Made by a program: the position numbers and the translations under genes
Shown: one piece after another, positions 21,361 through 30,925 of the stretch
How the letters are laid out: each line of letters begins with the position of its first letter
Position numbering within the stretch: position 1 is the stretch's first letter
Notes under the pieces: generated by a model
What the model was told of the DNA's origin: nothing
The model's input: the letters and a program-made list of their open reading frames with translations, nothing else
Databases searched by the model: none
Origin: Nitrosomonadales bacterium
Lineage (GTDB): Bacteria > Pseudomonadota > Gammaproteobacteria > Burkholderiales > Gallionellaceae
DNA length: 64,000 nucleotides
Direction: 5' to 3'
NCBI GenBank assembly: GCA_016177795.1
Contig: JACOUM010000010.1
Span: 124,001-188,000, forward strand

Positions 21361-22401
21361 TTATGGCAGCGGCAGCAGCACGGTAAAACATGTGCGCCCC
21401 GGCTCGCTGTCGAATTCTATGGCGCCGTGATGCTGGCTGACGAAATCCTGCGCCAGCGTCAGCCCGAGTCCGTGGCCATCGGCCCGTCCCGATACCAGTG
21501 GATAAAAAATCTTGTCCCGTAATTCCGGCGGAATGCCGGGGCCGTTGTCGATGACCTGCACCATCACCGCGAGGCGGTGGCGGCGCTTGACCAGTGTCAC
21601 CTGACGGGCGATGCGCGTGCGCAGGATGATGGTTCCGCTGCCCTGCATCGCCTGCGCGGCATTGCGCACGATGTTGAGCATCACCTGGATGAGCTGCTCC
21701 TTGTCGCCGATCAGCGCAGGCAGGCTGATGTCGTAATCGCGCTGTATTTCCATGTTATCCGGCATTTCCGCCAGCACCACGCTGCGCACGCGCTCCAGCA
21801 CTTCGTGGATATTGAGCGCGCTGTAATGCGAGGCGTTTTGCGGGGTGAGCAATTTCTCCATCAGTGCACGCAGCCGGTCGGCTTCCTGCACGATAACCTG
21901 GGTGTATTCGCGCAAGGCAGGTTTTTCCAGTTCCTGTTCAAGCAGTTGTGCAGCGCCGCGAATACCGCCGAGCGGGTTCTTGATCTCATGCGCGAGGTTG
22001 CGCAACAGCAGGCGATTGGCTTGCGTCTGGTCCAGCATCTGCTCTTCGCGTGCCAGCTTGAGCGGCCGGTCCATCGGGTGAAATTCCAGCAGCAGGCGCA
22101 GCCCGTCAAGCTGCAACGGTGTTACCGCGCAGTGCAGATGCAGCTTGCCGTGTGCATGAGTGCCGAGCGTCAGGTCGTGCTCGATGTAGCTGGCATTGTC
22201 CCGAATGGCATGTTGCATTGCGCTCGCCAGTTGCTCGGTATCCGTGAATACCTGCTGTAGCGGGTGCCCTAATAAATTTTTGCCGCTTACGTCGAACAGA
22301 TGTTCCGCAGCCGGATTGAGGTAGTTGATATGTGACTTCTCATCCAGCAGGATGACCGCCGTGGCAAGATACTCGAGCGTGATGTAAGGAAAGTCAGGCA
22401 T
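21361..22401 (-). CDS. ntrB: Nitrogen regulation sensor histidine kinase NtrB
   Basis: Cytosolic PII-controlled kinase/phosphatase for NtrC; 346 residues from ATG 22401 (354 if ATG 22425 is used; the former has purine-rich AAGAGAG upstream). An N-terminal PAS domain (EYLATAVILLDEKSHINYLN) is followed by the histidine box NLAHEIKNPLGGIRGAAQLL, then N, G1 (VIDNGPGIPPEL) and G2 (GLGLTLAQDFV) motifs of the HATPase. There are no membrane helices, as expected for NtrB. Confidence 0.95.
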   Translation of the reverse strand: MPDFPYITLEYLATAVILLDEKSHINYLNPAAEHLFDVSGKNLLGHPLQQVFTDTEQLASAMQHAIRDNASYIEHDLTLGTHAHGKLHLHCAVTPLQLDGLRLLLEFHPMDRPLKLAREEQMLDQTQANRLLLRNLAHEIKNPLGGIRGAAQLLEQELEKPALREYTQVIVQEADRLRALMEKLLTPQNASHYSALNIHEVLERVRSVVLAEMPDNMEIQRDYDISLPALIGDKEQLIQVMLNIVRNAAQAMQGSGTIILRTRIARQVTLVKRRHRLAVMVQVIDNGPGIPPELRDKIFYPLVSGRADGHGLGLTLAQDFVSQHHGAIEFDSEPGRTCFTVLLPLP

Positions 22402-22439
22402 ACTCTCTTGCTTAGCAGAAAACATGCCAGTCTGATGGG

Positions 22440-22913
22440 CTATTTGAGTTTGGATAGCTCGGTATTAAGCGCTTCAATGTTCCTTTGATGCAGTTCTACC
22501 TGATCATTCAAGGTCTTGATTTTTTCCTGGTATTTAGCCACGTTGCGGTAGGTCTTGCCATCCTGCCCTCTGAATACTTCAGGGTTCTCCTCGCCTTCCT
22601 TCAGGCTTTTCCTCGCTTCCTCGAGCAATTTATTTTCCGTGCTCAACTCGTCCTCCAGAATCTTGCGGCGCGTGTCATCGCGTCCCCTTTGTATTTCGCC
22701 ATTGACTCTCGGGAAATCCTCGGGCGAAGCGGCAGAACGTGAGCGTCCCGGCGGAACCATGGTGGGCAACGGTTCCAGAATAATTTTCTTGCCACCCTTG
22801 ATCGGCGTGCTGGAGTAGGTGACATGGCCATCCGCATCGATGGCCTTGTAAATCTCCGCCTGCGCCAATACCGGGCAGAGGCATAGTATCGCAAGCAAGT
22901 GTCCTGGGTTCAT
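22440..22913 (-). CDS. DUF4124-domain exported protein
   Basis: 157 residues: a signal peptide (ILCLCPVLAQA), then a DUF4124 domain with the typical EIYKAIDADGHVTYSSTPI, then a charged helical/coiled-coil C-terminal half. The domain is common in proteobacterial envelope proteins of unknown role. Shine-Dalgarno AGGAG lies 7 nt before the ATG. Located between glnA and ntrB on the same strand; a link to nitrogen control is not implied. A second DUF4124 protein is encoded at 27176. Confidence 0.85.
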   Translation of the reverse strand: MNPGHLLAILCLCPVLAQAEIYKAIDADGHVTYSSTPIKGGKKIILEPLPTMVPPGRSRSAASPEDFPRVNGEIQRGRDDTRRKILEDELSTENKLLEEARKSLKEGEENPEVFRGQDGKTYRNVAKYQEKIKTLNDQVELHQRNIEALNTELSKLK

Positions 22914-23012
22914 TTTCGTTCTCCTGCAATTAAGAGCCCACTGAAGTAGGCTCTAGGCACGGGCAAGTATAGGGCAAGCATCAGACACAGACAAACATTT
23001 GCGGTTCAAAAC

Positions 23013-23036
23013 AAAACGGGGCTTGCGCCCCGTTTT
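23013..23036 (-). terminator. Terminator downstream of glnA
   Basis: A perfect 10-bp stem AAAACGGGGC / GCCCCGTTTT with a 4-nt loop, flanked by T-rich tails on both strands. It lies about 50 nt past the glnA stop and before the DUF4124 gene, so it insulates glnA from ntrBC. Confidence 0.85.
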
Positions 23037-23087
23037 TTCGTCCTGCTTTGTATGACTGAAAGCTGCAACCAGCGGCTGGTAGCGCCA

Positions 23088-24503
23088 TCAGATGCTGTAA
23101 TACATGTCGAACTCGACCGGATGCGTGGTCATGCGAATGCGGTTGACCTCATCCATTTTCAGGGTGATGTAGGCATCGATGAAATCATTGGAGAACACGC
23201 CGCCGCGCGTCAGGAATTCGCGATCCTTGTCCAGATGGGCCAGCGCTTCATCCAGCGAGGTGCATACGGTCGGGATCTTTGCGTCCTCTTCCGGCGGCAA
23301 GTCATACAGATTTTTGTCAGCCGGATCGCCGGGGTGGATCTTGTTCTGGATGCCATCCAGGCCGGCCATCATCAAGGCCGTGAAACACAGGTACGGGTTC
23401 GCGGTCGGATCCGGGAAACGGGTCTCGATGCGGCGCGCCTTGTCGCTGGCGACATGCGGGATGCGGATTGACGCGGAGCGGTTTTTCGCCGAATAGGCCA
23501 GCTTGACCGGCGCTTCGTAATGCGGGACCAGGCGCTTGTAGGAGTTGGTGCCGGGGTTGGTGATCGCGTTCAGCGCGCGGGCGTGCCTGATGATGCCGCC
23601 GATGTAGAACAGCGCGGTCTCGGACAAGCCGGCATAGCCGTTGCCGGCAAACAGATTTTTGCCATCCTTCCAGATCGACTGATGCACGTGCATGCCTGAG
23701 CCGTTGTCGCCAACGATGGGCTTGGGCATGAAGGTCGCGGTTTTGCCGTACTGGTGCGCGACGTTATGCACCACATATTTCAATACCTGTGTCTGGTCGG
23801 CGCGCCGCACCAGCGTGTTGAACTTGGTGCCGATTTCACACTGTCCGGCGGTCGCCACTTCATGGTGATGCACTTCGACTTCGATGCCGATGTCTTCCAG
23901 CGCCAGGCACATCGCGGCACGGATGTCGTTCAGGCTGTCGACCGGCGGCACCGGGAAGTAGCCACCCTTGACCATCGGGCGATGGCCGATATTGCCGCCG
24001 TCGAATTTCTCGCCGGTTGCCCACGCAGCCTCTTCGGAGTTGATCTTCAGCGAGCAGCCGGACATATCGACATGCCAGTTCACCGAATCGAAAATGAAGA
24101 ATTCCGGCTCCGGGCCGAAGTAGGCGGTGTCGCCGAGTCCGCTGGACTTCAGGTAGGCCTCGGCGCGCTTGGCGATGGAACGCGGATCGCGGTCATAGCC
24201 CTTGCCGTCGGTCGGTTCGATCACGTCGCAGGTGAGCACCAGGGTGTTTTCGTCCATGAACGGATCGAGGTAGGCGGTCACCGGATCCGGCATCAGCAGC
24301 ATGTCCGAGGCCTGAATGCCTTTCCAGCCGGCGATGGAGGAGCCATCGAACGCGTGACCGTCCTCGAACTTGTCCAATCCCACATATTTTGCGGGTACGC
24401 CGACATGCTGCTCCTTGCCGCGCGTATCGGTAAAACGGAAATCCACGAATTTGACATCGTGGTCTTTGATCATTTTCAACACATCATTTGCCGATAGCGA
24501 CAT
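23088..24503 (-). CDS. glnA: Glutamine synthetase, type I
   Basis: Assimilates ammonia into glutamine. At 471 residues it is standard GSI-beta length. Visible motifs: [16 protein letters not shown], the glutamate/metal region [12 protein letters not shown], the ATP-binding [25 protein letters not shown] and the adenylylation tyrosine in [10 protein letters not shown], so activity is probably controlled by GlnE adenylylation. It is preceded by a near-consensus sigma-54 promoter and an NtrC-like site; the cognate ntrBC genes are 600 nt downstream. Confidence 0.98.
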   Translation of the reverse strand: MSLSANDVLKMIKDHDVKFVDFRFTDTRGKEQHVGVPAKYVGLDKFEDGHAFDGSSIAGWKGIQASDMLLMPDPVTAYLDPFMDENTLVLTCDVIEPTDGKGYDRDPRSIAKRAEAYLKSSGLGDTAYFGPEPEFFIFDSVNWHVDMSGCSLKINSEEAAWATGEKFDGGNIGHRPMVKGGYFPVPPVDSLNDIRAAMCLALEDIGIEVEVHHHEVATAGQCEIGTKFNTLVRRADQTQVLKYVVHNVAHQYGKTATFMPKPIVGDNGSGMHVHQSIWKDGKNLFAGNGYAGLSETALFYIGGIIRHARALNAITNPGTNSYKRLVPHYEAPVKLAYSAKNRSASIRIPHVASDKARRIETRFPDPTANPYLCFTALMMAGLDGIQNKIHPGDPADKNLYDLPPEEDAKIPTVCTSLDEALAHLDKDREFLTRGGVFSNDFIDAYITLKMDEVNRIRMTTHPVEFDMYYSI

Positions 24504-24570
24504 AATTTTCTCCCGCAGAAATCAAAAAATAACAATCAAATTAAACAATGAAAAACCGGAATCTTGTGAC

Positions 24571-24586
24571 GCAGGAAACGTGCCAA
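24571..24586 (-). promoter_or_regulatory. Sigma-54 (-24/-12) promoter of glnA
   Basis: Minus-strand reading is TTGGCACGTTTCCTGC, matching the consensus TGGCACG-N4-TTGC with correct GG-to-GC spacing (one mismatch in the -12 box). It would place transcription start about 55 nt upstream of the glnA ATG. The context (ntrBC nearby, glnA target) strongly supports it. Confidence 0.85.
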
Positions 24587-24648
24587 TTTCTCATATGCAT
24601 CAGAAGCAGCATTGTGCCATAAGCTTGTTGCAGGGCGCGGAAAATATT

Positions 24649-24665
24649 TGCACCAAAATTGGGCG
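24649..24665. promoter_or_regulatory. NtrC-binding-like enhancer site upstream of glnA
   Basis: TGCACCAAAATTGGGCG aligns with the NtrC consensus TGCACCA-N3-TGGTGCA: the left arm is perfect and the right arm matches 4 of 7. It lies about 65 bp upstream of the -24 element, a usual enhancer distance. I could not find an equally good second site. Confidence 0.55.
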
Positions 24666-24684
24666 CGCCACAGCCGCTTGCGCA

Positions 24685-25854
24685 CTAATCTTGTGCATAA
24701 CCATGGTAAACACGAATGTCACGGAAAAACTTATCGTCACGTACCAGCTCGTCACAGCGTTCCTGCAATATGACGGCACCTTCTCGTTGATCGTCGGGAA
24801 GATATACCTCGGCATCCACTTTGCCATCCAGATAATGCAACACCACACGATCGTTGGCCAGATTTGAATTCCCCAGTCGTTCCGCCAGATGTGCCAGCAG
24901 GCTGTCGCGATCCGGCAGGTGTGCGTTTGATCTGGTTTGCATATCATCTTCCGGATCGATGTGCACCAGCACATCCATGACATGATGTTTGTTAAGCACG
25001 GCCTGGCGTGCCGATTCGGCAATGTAATGCCCTTCCGACACACTGATTTTGGGATCGACCATGATATGCGCGTCAACCAGCGCATGGTCGGCCATCTTGC
25101 GGGTGCGCAATTCGTGCAGCCCGCGCACACCGCGGGTGTCAAGCAGGGTTTGGCGGATTTCACCGACCGCTTCGGCATCCAGCCCGGTGTCAATGAGTTC
25201 TGCCATGGCTTGCACAGCCAATTTGCCACCCATGTGTGCGATCATCACTCCGACCACCGCTGCAGCGATCGAATCCAGAAAAGTAAAGCCGAGCAAATTG
25301 CCGCCGATGCCCGCCAGCACGACCAATGAGGATGCGGCGTCGGAACGCGAATGCCATGCATTGGCTGCCAGCAACTGCGAGCGCACGCGTTTGGCTACGG
25401 CCATCAGGTAGCGGAACAAACCCTCCTTGGCGATCAGGGTAAGCAACGCTATCCAGAATGTGGCAGGGTGGACGGTCTGCAGGCTTTGCGGGTCCTGCAG
25501 CCGCATTCCGGCGGCAATCAGCAGTGCAACTCCGAGAGCGGTCAACGCCGAACCGAGCAGTAGCGTGGCGGCAGTTTCGATGCGCGCGTGACCGTATGGA
25601 TGTTCGGCATCGGCATGGCGGTTGCTTTGCCGGTTCGCAAACAGCACCAGGAAATCTGACAGCAGGTCGGAAAGGGAATGCAGCCCGTCTGCAACAAGTG
25701 CCTGTGATCTTCCGAAGTAGCCCACTACCAGTTGCAGCAGCGTCAGCAGCAGATTGACCCAGACGCTGACCCAAGTGCATTTTTGCGCAGCGGCAAAGCG
25801 CTCTGTATTGACGGGTTCAAAGACATCGCGCGAGGCGTGGATATGATTTTTCAT
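24685..25854 (-). CDS. Cation diffusion facilitator (CDF) family transporter
   Basis: Divalent metal/proton antiporter of the inner membrane, probably exporting Zn, Fe, Mn or Co; substrate not deducible. It is 389 residues from ATG 25854. The ORF track's 25938 start would run into the divergent rhodanese gene's leader. Six membrane helices with site-A residues ALVADGLHSLSDLLSD (TM2) and WHSRSDAASSL (TM5), the HPYGHARIET loop, then a long C-terminal cytoplasmic region of about 190 residues, larger than the minimal FieF domain. Convergence on Fe(II) handling in this lithotroph is only a possibility. Confidence 0.9.
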   Translation of the reverse strand: MKNHIHASRDVFEPVNTERFAAAQKCTWVSVWVNLLLTLLQLVVGYFGRSQALVADGLHSLSDLLSDFLVLFANRQSNRHADAEHPYGHARIETAATLLLGSALTALGVALLIAAGMRLQDPQSLQTVHPATFWIALLTLIAKEGLFRYLMAVAKRVRSQLLAANAWHSRSDAASSLVVLAGIGGNLLGFTFLDSIAAAVVGVMIAHMGGKLAVQAMAELIDTGLDAEAVGEIRQTLLDTRGVRGLHELRTRKMADHALVDAHIMVDPKISVSEGHYIAESARQAVLNKHHVMDVLVHIDPEDDMQTRSNAHLPDRDSLLAHLAERLGNSNLANDRVVLHYLDGKVDAEVYLPDDQREGAVILQERCDELVRDDKFFRDIRVYHGYAQD

Positions 25855-25956
25855 GTCGATTGAGCTAGTATGTGCTCCGTTGCGCAGCATAACATTTATC
25901 ATCGTACGAGAGGGACGCGGCCTGCCGCGCCTCTGCATTCATAAAGGAAAAGCAAC

Positions 25957-26409
25957 ATGGGCAAAATTACCGCTATTCTGCAAACCGCGCAAGAACGCGC
26001 CAAAGAAATGAATCTGTCCTACGAGGGCGCACTGTATCCTGACGAGGCTTATGAAATTCTGCAATCTGCGCCCGGCGCGAAACTGGTGGATGTGCGTACC
26101 CGCGCCGAGCTGGATTGGGTGGGACGCGTGCCCGGTGCCGTGGAAATCGAATGGGCAACCTATCCGGGCATGAAACCCAACTCGCATTTCATCACCCAGC
26201 TCGAGCAGCAGATAGACAAGGAGGCGCTGTTGATATTCATATGCCGCAGCGGAGTGCGTTCCAATGCTGCCGCGGCTTCCGCTACGCAAGCCGGCTACAG
26301 CGATTGCTACAATGTGCTGGAAGGTTTCGAGGGTGACAAGAACGCAGATGGGCACCGTAACACACTGGGCGGATGGCGCGTGTCAGAATTGCCCTGGGAA
26401 CAAGGCTAG
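25957..26409 (+). CDS. Rhodanese-like domain protein
   Basis: A single-domain sulfurtransferase-like protein of 150 residues. The active-site loop is ICRSGVRSNAAA with the catalytic cysteine intact, and the CH2-like segment KLVDVRTRAELDWVGRVPGA is typical. The Shine-Dalgarno is AAAGGAAAAG. No signal peptide. It stands between a divergent CDF transporter and pyrE; the sulfur acceptor is unknown. Confidence 0.92.
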   Translation: MGKITAILQTAQERAKEMNLSYEGALYPDEAYEILQSAPGAKLVDVRTRAELDWVGRVPGAVEIEWATYPGMKPNSHFITQLEQQIDKEALLIFICRSGVRSNAAAASATQAGYSDCYNVLEGFEGDKNADGHRNTLGGWRVSELPWEQG

Positions 26410-26535
26410 TCCATGCGTCGCCGCAACAGGCGGTGCATTGTCAGAAAAATGCTACGTCCTGTGGATGGCCAGCAGCCCTGATCAGTATCCATCAATGACG
26501 GATGCAAGAGTGTCAATTGCTATTTCGAGGGTTTC

Positions 26536-27183
26536 ATGCACGCTTATCATCAAGATTTCATCCGCTTTGTTGTCGCGCAGAACATATTGCGCTTCGGCGA
26601 ATTCAAGACCAAGGCCGGGCGGTTGTCCCCCTATTTTTTTAATGCCGGATTGTTCAATGATGGCGCGTCATTAAGGAGCCTGTCGCAGTTCTATGCGCAG
26701 GCCATCCTTGCTTCTGAATTGCAATTTGATATGTTGTTCGGCCCGGCCTACAAGGGTATTCCGCTGGTTGCCGGGACGGCCATCGCACTGGCGGAGCAAG
26801 GGCGCAATGTTCCGTATTGTTTCAACCGCAAGGAAGCGAAGGATCACGGCGAGGGCGGTTTGACGGTGGGCGCCGCATTGAGAAACCGGGTGCTGATCGT
26901 TGATGATGTGATTTCCGCCGGTACATCGGTGCGCGAATCCATCGAGTTGATCCGTGCAGCCGGCGCGCAGCCTTGCGGCGTGGTGATTGCGCTGGACCGC
27001 ATGGAGCGCGGACAGGGCGACCTTTCCGCCGCGCAGGAGGTGCAACGCAACTATGGCATTCCGGTGGTGTCCATTGCCACACTGGATGATTTGCTCGGCT
27101 ATTTGCGGGATGAAGCGGATATGGTGCAGAATCTGGCTGCCGTGCAATCCTATCGTGATCGTTATGGAGTAAGAAATGATTAA
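26536..27183 (+). CDS. pyrE: Orotate phosphoribosyltransferase
   Basis: Converts orotate and PRPP to OMP in pyrimidine synthesis. At 215 residues it has the expected length. The PRPP loop is [17 protein letters not shown], with [17 protein letters not shown] and [13 protein letters not shown] (flexible-loop lysines and histidine). RBS GAGGG lies 5 nt before the ATG. The last codons overlap the next gene by 8 nt, so the two are probably co-translated. Confidence 0.97.
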   Translation: MHAYHQDFIRFVVAQNILRFGEFKTKAGRLSPYFFNAGLFNDGASLRSLSQFYAQAILASELQFDMLFGPAYKGIPLVAGTAIALAEQGRNVPYCFNRKEAKDHGEGGLTVGAALRNRVLIVDDVISAGTSVRESIELIRAAGAQPCGVVIALDRMERGQGDLSAAQEVQRNYGIPVVSIATLDDLLGYLRDEADMVQNLAAVQSYRDRYGVRND

Positions 27184-27787
27184 GTACAGACTATTCGTTG
27201 CGCTCGTCATCGGCATGACTTTCAGTTTGCCCGCGGTGGCGAAGATGTATAAGTGGGTGGATGACAAGGGTGTTACCCACTACGGCGAGACCATCCCTCC
27301 CGAGTATGCGCATAGGGATCGTGAAGAGCTGAACAAGGCCGGGCGCGTGGTAGAGAAAAAGGAAGTGCTCACCCCCGAAGAGCGCCATGCCAAAGAGCTC
27401 GAAGACATCAGGAAACGCGAGGACGAAGAGGCTGCACTTGAGCAGAAGCGCCGTGACAAGGCATTGCTCAACACCTACAGCAACGCGAAGGAAATCGACC
27501 TGGCGCGCGCCCGCAATCTGCAGCAGGTGGAAGCCCGGCTTAATAGCATCAGTTCTCAGCTTAAGATGGCCGACGACAAGCTGACCGGGCTGCAAAAAGA
27601 AGCTGATGGCTATACCGGCGCCGGCAAGAATATTCCCGCCTCCTTGCAGGATGACTTGCAGGAATCACAAGCGCGGTTGACCAAGCTGCAGCAGGATATG
27701 GAGAAATCCAGGGCGGAAAAAGCGGCGGTGGAAGCGCGCTACGATGCCGATAAGGCGCGCTACAGGGAACTGACCGGGAAGGAGTGA
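27176..27787 (+). CDS. DUF4124-domain exported coiled-coil protein
   Basis: 203 residues: a signal peptide ([12 protein letters not shown]), a DUF4124 domain ([20 protein letters not shown]), then a long charged coiled coil rich in E, K and R. GGAG lies 6 nt before ATG 27176, inside the end of pyrE. This domain plus coiled-coil layout also occurs in the shorter protein at 22440. Envelope location is likely; role unknown. Confidence 0.85.
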   Translation: MIKYRLFVALVIGMTFSLPAVAKMYKWVDDKGVTHYGETIPPEYAHRDREELNKAGRVVEKKEVLTPEERHAKELEDIRKREDEEAALEQKRRDKALLNTYSNAKEIDLARARNLQQVEARLNSISSQLKMADDKLTGLQKEADGYTGAGKNIPASLQDDLQESQARLTKLQQDMEKSRAEKAAVEARYDADKARYRELTGKE

Positions 27788-27789
27788 TC

Positions 27790-28425
27790 TTACAACGCTT
27801 CGAATTTGTGGCTGGTCCGGTTGTAGCCCAGCAGCTTGCCGCATTCAATATCAAAATACCAGCCGTGCAATGCGAGCGTGCCCTGTTCGACGCGTTCGCG
27901 TATCCAGGGGAATGTCATCAGGTTGTCGAGCGAACCGAGAATGGCATGCCGCTCACAGGCGCGCGCTCGTACTTCCGGGCCGGCATCGGCCAGTTCCCGC
28001 TCGGTCCTGGTCCGGGCATCTTCGGCCAGGCGCATCCAGCTGTTGATGAACGAATTGCCGTTGCCCGTGCGACGGCCGCTCATCAATGCGCGGATCCCGC
28101 CACAATGGGCATGCCCCAGCACGATGATGTGCGCCACGCCCAGGGTGCGCACGCCGTATTCCAGCGCCGCGCTGGTGCCGTGACGCCCGCCGCTGCGACT
28201 CTCCGCCGGAGGCACCAGATTAGCCACGTTGCGGATGACGAACAGGTCGCCGGGCGCGCAGTTGAGCACCAGCGCCGGATCTACCCGTGAATCACAGCAG
28301 GCCACCACGAGTATTCTGGGGGTCTGGCCTTCCTGAACCAACTGGCGGTACAGTGCGTCGTCGTCCGTGAAATGCTGCTCATGAAAGCGATGGAAACCCT
28401 CGATCAGATTCTGCGGGCTGGTCAT
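27790..28425 (-). CDS. Beta-class carbonic anhydrase
   Basis: Interconverts CO2 and bicarbonate in the cytosol. At 211 residues it is normal length. Zinc ligands are clear: ACCDSRVDP (Cys and Asp-Arg dyad) and VLGHAHCGG (His, Cys). The start codon overlaps the purC stop (ATGA), so it is translationally coupled to purC in a minus-strand set with purE and fbp. In an autotroph it may supply bicarbonate or CO2 to carboxylases; which one is not shown here. Confidence 0.96.
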   Translation of the reverse strand: MTSPQNLIEGFHRFHEQHFTDDDALYRQLVQEGQTPRILVVACCDSRVDPALVLNCAPGDLFVIRNVANLVPPAESRSGGRHGTSAALEYGVRTLGVAHIIVLGHAHCGGIRALMSGRRTGNGNSFINSWMRLAEDARTRTERELADAGPEVRARACERHAILGSLDNLMTFPWIRERVEQGTLALHGWYFDIECGKLLGYNRTSHKFEAL

Positions 28426-29306
28426 GCTCCGGTCAGGCGCTGCTGCGCCTCGCGGTACTTGTCGGCAGTCTTTTGCCGCACGTCTTCGGGAATGCGCGGC
28501 GCGGGGGGTTGCTTGTTCCAGCCGGAAGATTCAAGCCAGTCGCGCACGAACTGCTTGTCGAAGCTGGGCGGATTGCTGCCCACCCGGTACTGGTCGGCAG
28601 GCCAGAAACGCGAGGAATCAGGCGTGAGCGCCTCATCGATCAGGTACAGCTTGCCTGATTCATCCACGCCAAACTCAAACTTGGTATCGGCGATGATGAT
28701 GCCGCGCGTCAGTGCATAATTCGCCGCTTCGCTATACAGCGCCAGGGTCGCGTCGCGCACTTCATTGGCGCGCGTTTCACCGAGTAATTTGATGGCTTGC
28801 GCAAAGGAAATATTCTCGTCGTGCTCGCCGATCGCCGCCTTGGTGGACGGCGTGAACAGCGGCTGCGGCAATTTTTCCGCCTCGTGCAATCCCGCCGGCA
28901 ATCTAATCCCGCATACCGTGCCGGTCTTCTGATAATCCTTCCAGCCCGAGCCGGCCAGATAACCGCGCACGATAGCCTCGATCGGTAGCGGTTTGAGTTT
29001 TTTGGTGACGAAAGCGCGCCCTCTTACCTGCGCCTGCTCCTCTTTGCCCTTGACTACCGACTCGGGTGCGATGCCGGTCAGATGATTCGGAATGACATGC
29101 CGGAGTTTGTTGAACCAGAAATTCGACACAGCGGTAAGCACTTCGCCCTTGCCCGGAATCGGATCGGGCAGGATCACATCGAACGCCGACAGCCGGTCGG
29201 TCTGCACGATCAATAAATGCCGGTCATCTACTTCGTAAAGGTCGCGTACTTTGCCGCGATGCAGCAGCGGCAGGCTGGCCAGATTGGATTGGTGTAAGGC
29301 GGACAT
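28422..29306 (-). CDS. purC: SAICAR synthetase
   Basis: Adds aspartate to CAIR in purine synthesis. It is 294 residues, the longer form common in proteobacteria and yeast. Motifs include [15 protein letters not shown] (glycine-rich ATP loop), [29 protein letters not shown] and [14 protein letters not shown]. It lies 14 nt after purE and overlaps the carbonic anhydrase start. Confidence 0.97.
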   Translation of the reverse strand: MSALHQSNLASLPLLHRGKVRDLYEVDDRHLLIVQTDRLSAFDVILPDPIPGKGEVLTAVSNFWFNKLRHVIPNHLTGIAPESVVKGKEEQAQVRGRAFVTKKLKPLPIEAIVRGYLAGSGWKDYQKTGTVCGIRLPAGLHEAEKLPQPLFTPSTKAAIGEHDENISFAQAIKLLGETRANEVRDATLALYSEAANYALTRGIIIADTKFEFGVDESGKLYLIDEALTPDSSRFWPADQYRVGSNPPSFDKQFVRDWLESSGWNKQPPAPRIPEDVRQKTADKYREAQQRLTGA

Positions 29307-29320
29307 CGGGAACCCCGGAA

Positions 29321-29809
29321 TCAGAGTGCAGGCAGGGTGGTCGCGGCGATCTGCTCGGCCTGCTTCTTGCGGTAATCGGCCAGCTTCTGCGCCAGCTGCG
29401 CATCATTCAGTGCCAGCATGGAGACCGCGAACAACCCGGCATTTGCCGCGCCCGCCTCGCCGATGGCAAAAGTGGCCACGGGAATGCCCTTGGGCATTTG
29501 CACGGTGGACAGCAGCGAATCCATGCCCTTGAGATATTTGGACGGGATGGGTACGCCCAGCACCGGCAGCGTGGTCTTGCCGGCGATCACTCCGGCAAGA
29601 TGCGCCGCGCCGCCCGCGCCCGCGATGAAGCATTGCGCCCCCTGTGCAGTGACTTGCTGAATGTAGTCGAACAGCAGATCGGGCGAACGATGCGCGGAGA
29701 TCACCCGCGCGTCGAAGGCCACGCCGAAGTCCTGCAACTGGCGGGCTGCCTGCTGCATGATCTCCCAGTCATTGGCGCTGCCCATCACGATGGAAACTAG
29801 CGGTCTCAT
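29321..29809 (-). CDS. purE: N5-carboxyaminoimidazole ribonucleotide mutase
   Basis: Class I PurE, 162 residues, converting N5-CAIR to CAIR. Signature stretches are [34 protein letters not shown] and [15 protein letters not shown]. It starts 3 nt after the fbp stop. The partner gene purK, often adjacent, is not in this window. Confidence 0.97.
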   Translation of the reverse strand: MRPLVSIVMGSANDWEIMQQAARQLQDFGVAFDARVISAHRSPDLLFDYIQQVTAQGAQCFIAGAGGAAHLAGVIAGKTTLPVLGVPIPSKYLKGMDSLLSTVQMPKGIPVATFAIGEAGAANAGLFAVSMLALNDAQLAQKLADYRKKQAEQIAATTLPAL

Positions 29810-29812
29810 TGT

Positions 29813-30814
29813 TTATGCCTTTTTGTGATAACTGACGACGCGTTCGACTTCATTCTTCGAGCCGAGGATTACCGGTACGCGCTGGTGCAAACCGGTCGGC
29901 TTGATATCCATGATGCGCTCGTAGCCGGTGGAGGCCATGCCGCCCGCCTGTTCGACGATGAAGGACATCGGATTGGCCTCATACATCAGGCGCAACTTGC
30001 CGGCCTTGCCTGGATCCTTGGTGTCGAACGGATACATGAAGATGCCGCCGCGCGTCAGGATGCGATGCACTTCTGCCACCATCGAAGCCACCCAGCGCAT
30101 GTTGAAGTTCTTTTCGCGGTTACCGTCCATGCCTTCCACGCATTCTTTCACGTAACGCTGCACCGGTTCTTCCCAGTAACGACGGTTGGACATGTTGATG
30201 GCGAATTCCTGGGTGTCGGCCGGAATCGTCATGTTCGGGTGGGTCAGGAAGAAGTCGCCGACATCGCGGTCCAGTGTGAAGCCGTTTACGCCGTGGCCGG
30301 AGGTCAGCACCATCATGGTGGCCGGGCCATACAAGGCATAGCCTGCACAAACCTGCCTGGTGCCGGGCTGCATGAAGTCGGCAGCGGTCGGATTGGTCAC
30401 GCCTTCCGGACAGCGCAGGATGGAGAAGATGGTGCCGACAGAGATGTTTACGTCGATGTTGGATGAGCCATCCAGCGGATCGAAGGTAATCAGGTATTTG
30501 CCTTTGGGATATCGCGCCGGAATGGGATAGATGTCATCCATCTCTTCCGACGCCATTGCCGCCAGGTGGCCGCCCCATTCATTGGCCTTGATGAATACCT
30601 CATTGGTGATGACGTCCAGCTTCTTCTGCGTCTCACCCTGCACGTTCTCGCTGCCGGCGCTGCCCAGTACACCGATCAGTGCACCCTTGTTCACGTCATG
30701 CGCGATCTGTTTGCAAGCGGAGATGATGTCATTCAGCAGGCCGGTAAAACTGCCGCTTGCACCGGGGATGGCGCGTTGCTCTTCAATGATGAACTGTATC
30801 AGGCTTTTACTCAT
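29813..30814 (-). CDS. fbp: Fructose-1,6-bisphosphatase, class I
   Basis: Removes the C1 phosphate of FBP in gluconeogenesis and the Calvin cycle. At 333 residues it is the standard length. Metal/phosphate motifs: [22 protein letters not shown] and the C-terminal [18 protein letters not shown] with GERIMDI-like substrate contacts ([15 protein letters not shown]). AAGGGAAAA precedes the ATG. It is the first gene of an fbp-purE-purC-carbonic anhydrase set; its link to cbbM function is metabolic, the genes being 7 kb apart. Confidence 0.97.
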   Translation of the reverse strand: MSKSLIQFIIEEQRAIPGASGSFTGLLNDIISACKQIAHDVNKGALIGVLGSAGSENVQGETQKKLDVITNEVFIKANEWGGHLAAMASEEMDDIYPIPARYPKGKYLITFDPLDGSSNIDVNISVGTIFSILRCPEGVTNPTAADFMQPGTRQVCAGYALYGPATMMVLTSGHGVNGFTLDRDVGDFFLTHPNMTIPADTQEFAINMSNRRYWEEPVQRYVKECVEGMDGNREKNFNMRWVASMVAEVHRILTRGGIFMYPFDTKDPGKAGKLRLMYEANPMSFIVEQAGGMASTGYERIMDIKPTGLHQRVPVILGSKNEVERVVSYHKKA

Positions 30815-30925
30815 GCATTTTCCCTTGAATTCCAGAATTTTATGACAGCCGTAATTCTACCAGTGATATGGCCAGGCCGGTGATTAGGCTGACGTATTCC
30901 TGCCGATTAAACGCCGTTTCCGGGG

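Noticed and set aside
24591-24625. Second sigma-54-like sequence TGGCACAATGCTGC upstream of glnA
   Set aside because: The GG-to-GC spacing is one base short of the required -24/-12 distance; the element at 24571 has the right spacing.
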